Positions 51,637-63,600 of a stretch of 64,000 nt of DNA are shown here, in pieces; position 1 is the first letter of the stretch, and the number at the start of each line of letters is the position of its first letter. Source of the DNA: Elusimicrobia bacterium RIFOXYA2_FULL_47_53 (GTDB taxonomy: Bacteria; Elusimicrobiota; Endomicrobiia; Endomicrobiales; XYA2-FULL-47-53); contig MGVE01000008.1 of the NCBI GenBank assembly GCA_001800315.1, positions 254,977 to 318,976 on the forward strand. Direction: 5' to 3'. The notes under the pieces are model-generated. The model had not been told where the DNA came from and ran no database searches. It was given only the letters and a program-made list of their open reading frames with translations. The position numbers were made by a program, and so were the translations under genes.

Positions 51637-54600
51637 ATGAAAAACAAATCCCGTTTATATTATGGCGCCGGCACCAGCGACAGCCCGAAACTGTCCGCGG
51701 TGTTTTTTTATTTAATAAATTTGTTTTTTAAATTACTGGATGGCAGAAGTCGCGGAGCAACTCAAACGATACCGTCATCACAGAAATGTTCAGTCTGGGA
51801 TCCAGAAAAACCACTGGATACCAGCTTCCGCTGGTATGACGACTCAAAGAAGCCTGTCATTGCGAGCCCGCAGGGCAAAGCAATCTCGTCATTAACGAAT
51901 AGATTGCTTCGTCGTCACACTCCTCGCAAAGACTGCAAAACCACCTGTCACCCCTTTATAGCACACATCATAAAACTTATAGCTGACAATTTCCGTTCAC
52001 TTATCCCTTACCCCTTAGCCCTTACCACTGTCTTTATGGCATTTTCTCTTGCGCACGCGGGACCGGCAGTGATAAACACACTGACTGCTTCAACTACCTG
52101 CCAATATCAAATTATGCTTACCTGGACCGCTCCCGACAACGGAGCAGGCGGAGCCTGCAATTCTTATCTTGTTAAATATTCAACAACAGCCGACATAATT
52201 GATGAGGCTTCCTTCACGACGGCATCCACTTACGGCCACAACTGGGCGCCGCGTACACCAGGCCTGGTTGAAAAGCGGTTCCTGACGGGTCTAATACCTG
52301 GAGTCACTCACTATTTCTCAATAAAAGGCGAGTTCAGCTCACAATATGCCGTGCCGTCAACCACGGGAACCAACGGCGGTATAACCGGCCCCTTCAGTCT
52401 ATATATTTCAACTCTGACTGGCTTTGGCAGTGGCACTTCACTTGCCTGGGGCGATTACGACAATGACGGCGACCTGGACCTGGTTGCCTGCGGCATGATC
52501 AATGGCGTGACAACAAAAAACATTATTTACCGGAATGACAACGGTTCTTTGAATAATAATGGCGCTGGAATACCTGATACCAGCGGTACATCTCCGGCCT
52601 GGGGAGACTACGACAATGACGGCGACCTGGATTTAGCTTTAACCGGCCAGTCAAGCGCTATTTACCGTAATGACTCGGGGAGTTTCAGCAATATTAATGC
52701 CGGATTAACTGGCCTGGAAAACGGACCTTGCGCCTGGGGCGATTATGATAACGACGGCGATTTGGATCTGGCCTACGGAGGAAGGGACTCTTTATACACT
52801 TCAAGATCCTATATATACCGCAATGATTCCGGAACTTTCAGCGATATCAATGCGGTCCTTTCAGGCAGCTACTACAATGGAGCTCTTGCCTGGGGCGATT
52901 ATGATAACGACGGCGATCTGGATCTGGCTGTCAGCGGCAGTAACATTTCACGCATTTACCGCAACGACTCAGGATCCTTCAACAATATAGACGCGGGATT
53001 ACCGGCGCTTGAGAGTTCTTCTGTTGTGTGGGGTGACTACGACAACGACGGCGATTTGGATATGGCTGTCAGCGGCAGTGGTATTTCGCGCATTTACCGC
53101 AACGACTCAGGATCCTTCAATAACATAAATGCCGGGTTGACGGGCCTTTATAACAACTCTCTTGACTGGGGCGATTATGATAACGACGGAGACCTGGATC
53201 TGGCAATAGCTGGAATAGACGGCAGTTCTCGCGTACACACCTATCTATACCGCAGCGATTCCGGTATTTTCAGAAATATTTATGCCCTGGCTTACTATAG
53301 CGGTTCTGTTGCATTTGGCGATTACGATAATGATGGAGACTTGGATCTGGCCGTTTCGGGTTACGACATAGCATCCGTTTACAGAACCCATTTTTACAAA
53401 AGTTATTATTCATTATCAAATCCAAATACAGCGCCTTCCGCTCCCTCAAGCGGATTCGGCTCGGACTTTAACTCAACGACAGGCATATTGCAGCTCAGAT
53501 GGGATTATGGGAGCGATACGGAAACAATAGAATCAAAAGGATTGTATTATACAGTAAGAATCGGAACTACGACACCGATGACCGATTCCAATGCTAACAA
53601 AGTTTCGTTTAAACCCGCTACCCCTTTTCTTGGCAATTATCCGCATGGATATGTAGTCGCGGCATCAACTCAAGCAGGAGTGATATACAAACCCCGCTTG
53701 ACTGATACAACTTACTACTGGCAGGTCCGCACTATTGACACCTCGCTGAAAGAATCCGCCTGGTCTACCGAGCAGTCAACCTATGTGCCCGCGGGCCTTT
53801 TTGCGATACAGGATCTCGCGGTCACTCAGGATTACCAGTTAAAACTTTCCTGGGTATCACCAGGCAATGTTTCAAACTATCTGGTGAAATACTCTTCGTA
53901 CGCTAATATAACCTCCGACGAGGAATTTATCAACGCCGCTACCTATTACCAGAGCTGGACACCTGCGGCGGCCGGTTACGGGGAATCAAAAATACTTACC
54001 GGACTTATTCCTTATGTGACATATTACTTCTCAATAAAATGGTCCGCCGATGGCTCAGTATATTCGCCTTTATCTTCAACTGGTTCAAACATGGCCATTG
54101 CCGCTCCGTACAGTATTCACAGCTCAACGCTTACCGCTGTTTATGACGGCTCGCTGGCCTGGGGCGATTATGATAACGACGGCGACCTGGATTTAGCGTT
54201 AACCGGCAGTAACAGCGGCGGCTCGCCAATCTGCTACATTTACCGAAACGATTCGGGTAATTTCAATAATATTAATGCCGGCCTGACAGGCGTCAGCGGC
54301 AGTTCCCTGGCCTGGGGCGATTACGACAATGACGGCGACCTGGACCTGGCGGCGGCTGGTGCCAGTAGCAGCAGAATATACCGCAACGACTCCGGAGTTT
54401 TCAATAACATCAGTGCCGCCCTGACAACCGCCTATAGCGGTGATCTTGCCTGGGGCGATTACGACAACGACGGCGACCTGGACCTGGCCCTAACTGGCTG
54501 GACCGGAAGCGCAAGCATATCTAATATATACCGTAATGACGCGGGAATATTTAACAATATTAGTGCCGGTATAGCTCCGGTTTACGAATCCTCATTTTCC

Positions 54601-57600
54601 TGGGGCGACTACGACAACGACGGCGACCTGGACCTGACTATCTCTGGTTATACATCCACTTATCAAGCTCACATTTACCGAAATGACAACGGGGCTTTTA
54701 ATAACATAAATGCCGGATTAACCGGTCTCATGTATACCACTTCAGCCTGGGGCGATTACGACAACGACGGCGACCTGGACTTGGCTATCTCGGGTAGCGA
54801 TTCCGGAGCCGGTGAAAGGGCATATATCTACCGCAATGACTCGGGCGCTTTCAACAATATTAATGCCGGATTAACGGGTGTTGCCAAGTCATCACTTGCC
54901 TGGGGCGATTACGACAACGACGGCGACCTGGACCTCGCCGTTTCCGGAACAACTGATGTGTACTCTTCTTATGGCCTGTCCCGGGTATACCGCAACGATT
55001 CCGGCTCGTTCAATAATGTCGGCGCGGGGATTGCAAATCTTTACCTGTCTTCTCTGGCCTGGGGCGATTATGATAACGACGGTGACCTGGATCTCGCCAT
55101 ATCCGGAACGACTGACGGAGCGGCTACGGGCGCGCAGATAAAAATATACACATCTTTTACGAACCTCTCCGCGCCCGAAACAACTCCCTTAGAACCATCA
55201 GACGGATTCGGAGCTGATTTTAATGCCACGACAGGAGTTCTTCAACTCCGCTGGGATTACGGCTCCGATACTGATACCCCGCAGAAGGGGCTATATTACA
55301 CTGTTCGTGTTTCCACTATAACACCCATTAGCGACGCAAACTCCAGGATGGTGGCATGGCGCCCGGCAACACCGTTCCTCGGCAATTACGCCCATGGTTA
55401 TATTATCGCCTCATCAACTCAGTGCGGGCTAAACTATCACCCAAAAATAACTAATGCCACTTACTATTGGCAGGTCAGAACTATAGACACTTCGTTTAAC
55501 GAGTCAGCGTGGTCAGTGGAACAGTCAACCTATGTTCCGCCAAGCCCCTCGCAGATATTAAATCTTACCGCAGTTACAGACTATCAGCTCAAGCTAACCT
55601 GGACAGCGCCAAACGACACTCAAAGCTACCTCGTAAAATATTCAACCTCCGCTAATATCACAACTGAACAGGAATTTTTCTCTGCCGCAACATATTACCA
55701 TACATGGACACCGGCTTCACCCGGAGCCGCCGAATCAAAAGTATTGACGGGCCTGATTCCAAATGCGACACACTACTTTTCAATTAGGGGCATTTTCGGC
55801 TCAACCTATGGACCGCTTTCAAATACAGCTGGCAACAGCGCGATAGCGCGGGCTTTTGCAATTTTTGGTTCAACCTCAATATTGACCGCTGTCCAGGACG
55901 GATCTCTTGCATGGGGGGATTACGACAATGACGGAGATATTGATCTGGCTTGCACTGGATGGTCAGTTTCATCAGGTTACATAACATATGTTTTCCGCAA
56001 TGATTCCGGGGCTTTTAATAATATAAATGCCGGGCTGACAGGCGTTTATTTTTCCTCTCTGGCCTGGGGCGACTACGACAACGACGGCGATTTGGATCTG
56101 GCGCTTTCGGGATTTGATTCCGCGCCCAGAAGTTATATATACCGTAATGACGCAGGCGCGTTTGTCAACATCAACGCCGGGCTGACCGGTGTTTATCTTT
56201 CTGCTCTTGCCTGGGGAGATTACGACAACGACGGCGACCTGGACATTGTTGTGACCGGAAGGAACAGTTCAGCCGCATCAACAGCCAACATTTACAGAAA
56301 TGATTCAGGACTATTCAACAATATCAATGCCAGCCTGACAGGTGTTCAGAATAACTCTCTTGCCTGGGGTGACTATGACAACGACGGCGACCTGGATATC
56401 GCAATTCTTGGGGGCAGCCCTACATCATCATACATTTACCGCAATGACTCCGGAGCTTTTAACAACATAAATGCCGGGCTGGCTAACCTCCATTCCGGTT
56501 CGCTGGCCTGGGGTGATTTTGACAACGACGGTGATTTAGATATCGCCATATCCGGAATGGATGCCTCAAGTAATAGAAGATGTTATGTTTACCGCAACAC
56601 TGCCGGCAACTTTGCCAATATTGCCACACTTACCGGCGTTCGTTACTCATCACTCGCCTGGGGCGATTACGATAACGACGGTGATTTAGATCTGGCTCTT
56701 TCCGGCACCACTAACGATGCAAACTCTGGCGCCCTGTGCTATATATACCAAAATAATTCAGGTTCTTTCTCAAATATCAACGCGGGATTATCAGGTTTTT
56801 GGGCGTCATCCCTTTCCTGGGGCGATTACGATAACGACAACGATCTGGATCTGGCCGTTTGTGGAAGATCCAGCGCAGGAAGAGTTTCTGTAATTTACCA
56901 GAACTTCTATTCGGTCGGCCATCCCAACACAGCGCCAACAGTGCCCGCGGGGGGATTTTCGTCAAACCTTGACCTGAACACCATGAAGCTGACGCTTAAC
57001 TGGGACTATGGCACCGACTCGGAAACCACAATCCAGAAAGGCCTCTACTACTCCGTGCGCGCCTCAACCGAAACACCGGTGACCGATTCAAACGCAAATT
57101 TAATATCTTGGCGCCCTTCAACGCCGTTTTTAGGCAACTACCCTCATGGGTATGTCGTAGCGGCCTCAACGCAGAGCGGGGCAGTAATTGTCGGCAAACA
57201 TGAAGGCTCAACTTACTACTGGCAGGTAAGAACCATTGACACTTCGCTTAAAGAATCAGCCTGGTCTTCCGAACAGTTCAAATACATAACCCCAGTAAAA
57301 CCAGGCGCCGTAACCTGCCTTGCCGGCATTTACTGGTCCTCCGAAGACAGCATAGGCTTAAACTGGATAAGCCCGGGCGACGACGGCTTCTCAAACAACA
57401 TTGACGGGGGAAAATTCCATATAAAGTACTCCTCAATGTCAACCGATACCTGGGACGCTATGCCATACAGCATAGCATGGGCCACAAATACAGTCCCAAA
57501 CACGCTTCGCAGCCGCCTAATAACGGGGCTCGCCGACTCCACCTCATACTACTTCCTTGTAAAAACTCAGGACGAGCTTGACGGCAACTGGTCCGAGCTC

Positions 57601-60600
57601 TCCAACGGAGCCACGGCATTTACCCTTGACACCGTGGTGCCGGGCGCCATTACAACCCTCTCTTCAAATTTTGTCAGCAGAGATGTCACTCTCTCATGGG
57701 TCTCACCGGGCGACAACGGATACCTCCACGACATAGAATCCGGCGGCCAGTATGAAATAAGCTACTCCACCGTGCCGAACTTCGCCACGGATACCGTAAC
57801 CATAACTTTTTCAACAGCAATTGCTCCCGGGTTTTTCCAGCAATCGTTCATCACCGGGCTCTACGGCTTCACCACCTACTATTTCAGGATACGCACCGCC
57901 GACGAAGTCCCGTTCTGGTCCGCGCTCTCAAATATCGCCACCGGCTACTGCCCTGGCACGCCGATTATGACTTACCCGGTTTTCACGCAGATAAGCTCGG
58001 TAACTGTTACGGCCAACTGGACCCACACCGGGAACATATTAGCCCAGTATCTCTGCGAAGTATCCACCATGTCAAACTATTCCGTTGCCTATGCGTCAAG
58101 CGGCTGGCTTGCCAGCACTGCCACCTCGGCCCGCTTTGATCCGCTGGGCATAAACACTACCTACTACTTCCGCGTAAAATCCATAGATAACATTGGTTCT
58201 GAGAGTCCTTGGCTGGTCTTAGGCGGCACTTCCACCTACTCTGTTCAGGTCGGCGCTCCGTCCGTAAACGGCTATGACGATGAAATTTTTGAAACCTACA
58301 TACTCGTGTCCATCAGCAGTGTTGGCGTCCAGGGAACAAACCCTCCCTGGACTGAATACGCCATACTAAATATTGAAACCGGCGGCTGGCTTCAGGGCGA
58401 CGGTTCCACAAGCACGGTTGTAGTGTGGAAAACCATATCGGACTGGGAAACTAACTATACTAACAGGCACGCCGGCCTTAACCCTTACACCGCTTACAGT
58501 TACCGTGTCAGAACACGAAACAATAACCTTATTGAAACGAACATAAGCCCCATAGGTTCAGGCATGACGCCGTCGGGGCCGCCGTCAGGAGTTGTTGTGG
58601 CCGAAGACAGCCACGACAAAATGACCATAACCTGGAACCCAGTTGGCCCGGCCACATCCTACAATGTTTACTATGCCACCGCCACTGACGGTGTGTGGAC
58701 GAGTTCCTTTACGGGAATAGTTGACACAACATACTCCGACGACTTTAATGGCGGGGTCAGTACAACTACCGGCGTAGCCCTGACACCACTTTCCACAACA
58801 CAAATCACCATAGACTGGGACACCTGCGCCGTTATAGAAAGCGCCACAAGGTACTATAAAATAACCACCGTGTCTGCCGGCGGCGAGTCCCGCAAAAGCG
58901 CCACGGCGTCAGGCGACAGTTTCATCACGCCCATCATCACCGCCTACAACATTTACCGCGACGGAGCCTTCTTAACAACCGTCTCCAGCGACACGCTCAC
59001 GCACACCGATACAGGCTTATTACCCAACACTTCTTGGGCTTACCAGGTGGCCGGCTACTCAAGCGACTCCGTGGAAGGCCCGCTCTCTATATCTACCATG
59101 GCCTGGACCCGCGCCCAGACCGCTCCCGCGCCCATAATATCCGATGTTCTTACAAGATACGCCAGCTTCACCGTTGACACCGCGGAAAACCCTCAACTGA
59201 CCGAATACGCCTTGGCGCTGTCATCCAACAACTGGGCCGATACCAAATACCTGCAAAATTCCGCCTTCCTTTCATCGTCAATAGTCTGGAAGACCACTGC
59301 TTCATGGCATTCGGTCACCACCGACACCATTAAAGGGCTTAACTCGGGGACAAACTACAAAATTAAAATAAAGGCCCGCAATTACAGCGGCATTGAAGAA
59401 GCTTTCGGGGCTGAAACATCTTTCACTACGCTTCTCGCCTCAGCGCCGGTCGTTTCAAGCGTGTCTACCGGCACTATCACTTTTGAATTCCTTCCTGTGA
59501 ATGACAGAACAGATACCGAATACGCCGTCGCCCTCTCTACCGACAACTGGGCAACTTTTAAATACCTTCAATTAGGCGGCTCAACCTCCGTTAACTCTGA
59601 AATGTGGCAGACTACAACAGCATGGAACACTTCAATGTCAAATTTAATATCAGGCCTTTACCCCAACTATAATTACCTCGTTAAAACCAGAAGCAGAAAC
59701 TCTGTTCTTGAAGCCGACGACCGCTACGGTTACGCCGCTTCCACATACACTCTTGCCAACACGCCCATTGCCGCGGCTTTCTCAAACTTAGCACCAAATG
59801 TTATCAGGGCCAACTGGAACGCGAATCAAAACTCTCCGTTTACAGAGTACTACGCGGAAAATTTAACAAAATACACCGATTCGGGCTGGTCAACCAACCT
59901 TTTCTGGCAGGAACTGGGGCTTGCAGCGAACACAAGCTTCTATTACCAGGTTCGCGCCAGAAACTTTGATACCGTTCAGACTTCAACGGAAACGCTCGGC
60001 TGGAAATATACCTACGCCCATGTCCCGTCAACACCCACTCTTACAGCCGACTATGACATCGCAAACGAACACTTTGTTGATATCGCCATAAACTCCGACG
60101 CCAACCCAGACTACACCGAATACGCTATATACGGCGGTAACGCCGGAGACGGCTACGGCTGGCTCCAGGGCGACGGCACCGTCGCCATACCGGGAACCCC
60201 GGTATGGAAAACCAAAGCCCAGTGGGAAATTGAAGGCATTAACCGCCATAACCACCTTTCGCCCTCCACGGACTACGACTACAGCGTTCGCGCGAGAAAT
60301 GTTGAAGGCATTGAAACCGCCAACGGCACCTCTACGCACATCATAACTCTTCCGCCAAAAGTCACTCTCGCTGCGGTAAATGAAGTTTCCGACGATTTCC
60401 TGCGCCTTTCCTGGGCGCCTCTGTCTAACACGCTCCACTATATAATCTATCAGTCTTCTGCTTCTGACGGCGTGTTCACTCAGGTATCCACAACAACGCT
60501 TACTTTGTACGACCACGACATTGACGGCGGCTCGCCGGCCGGCGTCCCGTCAATAACCTTCTCCAATGTCACTAATACCTCCATACAGATTAACTGGGAT

Positions 60601-63600
60601 ATTGACTTTGAAACTCTATCGCCCAGCGCCACCAGGTACTATCAGGTATCAGCCGTCACCACCGGCGGCGAAGGGCCAAAAAGCGATGTAAAATACAACT
60701 TTGTTTCGCCTATAGTCGCGGGCTACAGGCTCTATAAATTCGGCTCATTGCTCTACACTTCTCCGGGCCTTAACACAACATCCTATATCAATACGCCGCT
60801 TCTGCCCAATACGAGTTCTGTATACGAAGTCTCCGTAATATCATCGGATTCACTGGAAGGCACGAAATCATCGCAATATACCAAATGGTCTCTGGCCAAC
60901 ACACCCAACGCGCCGTCGGTATCAGCCGACTGGGATGCCGTTAACCTTTACCGCTGCTATATTACCGTCAACACCAATTCCAACTCTTCATACACTGAAT
61001 ACGCCGTCACCATTGCGTCAGGCGGCACTTTCGCCGACTGGTGGGTAGGCGCCGACGGGCTTATTTCGCAGACTACATATTGGTCCACCAACCTTATCTG
61101 GCTCAATAAAGGGCTCAGCGGATCCACAAGCTACTATTATAAAGTCACGGCGAAAAATATGGAAGGCGCCGCAACCGTTCTTTCGCCCCAGACACTCGGG
61201 CGCACACCTCCCATACCCGGGCCGGGAAACACGCTGACTATGACTTCCCGCGCGCCAACCTATATCTCCTGGACCTGGGCCGACCCTGGACCCGACGAAA
61301 GCGCCTTTAAAGTTTATTCAACCACCGGAGGCGCCGTATCACCCGTACTTGCCGCTGACACAACTTTCTGGACAGAAACAAATATTTCGTCCAATACGCT
61401 TTACTCTCGTTTTGTCAAAGCCGTAGGCCCGGGCCCGGATTTTGAAGAAAGCTTCCCGTCTAATACCACGGCCTATTACACACTTATGCCTAATCCGTCT
61501 AATGTCACTTTTGTAAGCTTCACAACAACCACAATTATCGTAGCCAACTCTTTCGCGCCCCCTAACATATCTTCCGCCTCCTCAGGCATTTATTTCTACA
61601 ATACCACAAGTTCCACCGTCTCAGGATGGCTGCAGAATAACTCCTGGACCTCATCAAATCTCGGCATAAACAAACAGTACGCCTTCAAACTTAAACTCCG
61701 TAACGGCAACTCCATTGAAACTCCGGAAACCTCGCTCTTTAACAAATATACAGCCGCGGAAACTCCCGGCGCGCCCACCCTCTTTAAACCAACCGACAAT
61801 GGTTTCCAGATTATTTTTAAAGCCGATAACAACCCGGACTACACTACCTACTCCATTAAAGTATCTACCCTCGGCGATACAGACCTCTTCGTCCAGCAGG
61901 GCGGCACCGTCGCGCCCTCCGCCTTCTTCCAGACTAAAGCCTCCTGGGGCGTCGTCACTTCAAGCGGCCTGTCGGCTATGACTACCTATTATGTCTCAAT
62001 TAACGCGCGCAACGGCGATAACGACGAAACTCCTTACTCCACCGTCTCTACCGTCCGTACCTGGGGCTTTGGCCCAACCCTCGCGGGCGGTTATGACCCC
62101 ACCCTTGAATACTATATAACCGTCACTATAAATCAGGGCGACAATACCACAGATACTAAATATGCGGTTTTAAACATTGATAATGGTCTATGGTTGGACG
62201 GCAACGGCCAGACTCTTCCGACCGCTGCATACGAAACCAAATCCTGGTGGGATGGCGTGCCGTTCAGGAATGCCCATGTTTCTTTAAACCCGGCTAAACT
62301 TTACAGCTACCGCGTCTTCGCCCAGGACCCTGTCAGTTCCAATACCGTCGTATCGGCACAGATATCTATTCACACGCCGCCGTCTAATCCGCTGTTTAAC
62401 TCGGTGGCCGAAAAGAATTCCGATTACCTGGAATTGAAATGGTCTCTGCCCTCGGTGGGGGAAACTCTGCCGGAATTCTACAACATATATTCAGCCGCAT
62501 CCTCCAGCGGCACCCTTGTATTTGTTTCAAGCACAACTGAGCTTAGCTTCGCCCACGATATTGACGGCTCCGTACCCGAAAAAGTCGCATCCCTCGCGCC
62601 TGTCGTTCAAAGCTCAACCACCGTTGCCTTATCCTGGGGCGCTGTCACACTGCCTTCTTCAAGCTCAACCAGATATTACCGCGTAAAAGCCGGCAACGAC
62701 GGCGGCGAAGGCCCGCAGTCCACAGAACTTTCAGGCTTTGTCACGCCAACACTTAAAGCATACAAGCTTTACAGGGACAATGTCCTGCTTGTAACACTTT
62801 CAAGCTCTACTTTAAGTTATACCGATTCATCCCTTTTACCCGACACCACCTACACCTACAGGGTCGCGGCTCTATCCACAGACGACCTGGAAGGCTCACA
62901 GTCCGATGCCGCCACTATTCTTTCGTTCCCCAGGGGCATTCCGCTTCCGGACGATGTCGTCGGCCTTAAACTCGTATCCTCCGACGGCGCTACAGCCTCT
63001 TTTAGCTTCTCGCCCGTAACAAAACGCGTTGACGGCAAAGATATAGGTAACCAGCTTAAAGGATACACCGTTTACCGCTCCAATGCCCTCGCGGGGCCCT
63101 GGACTCTAATTAAATTTATACCTTACGGTTCTGCCGCCGAGTTCTCGGACGCTTACGCCGGCGCCCTCTACTATTACCGCGTCAAAGCTCAGGATACCTA
63201 CAACCAGGAATCAGAAGGCCTTATGATAGTTAACTCTAACTCGGCTATCGCTATTATGTCCGAAGACAACAACGCCTCCCTCACCTTTGACGACCAGTCC
63301 AGAAGCTTCCTTTACGGCGATACAAATACCGTAGGCGCCGACATACGCATTGTCCTTGAAAAAATTGAGGATAACTCAAACGCAAATATCTACTGCACTT
63401 ACAGGCTGCGCGCTTACAACACCTCTAAACGCGAAGAGCTTACGGGCGAAATTGTTATTCCAAAAACCAGGCTCGGGCCAAGGCTCGTTCTTATTTACAA
63501 AACCGCCTCTAACGCCGCTAAGCTCGCTTCAAGGGCTCAGTCAACCAAAGAGCTGCCGGCAATGTATTGGAACAATACCATTAAGTGGGTTAAGGTCAAC

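Noticed and set aside
54878-55141. Alternate-frame ORFs within the FG-GAP blocks
   Set aside because: The translations are frame-shifted copies of the DNDGD repeat and have no independent start signals.
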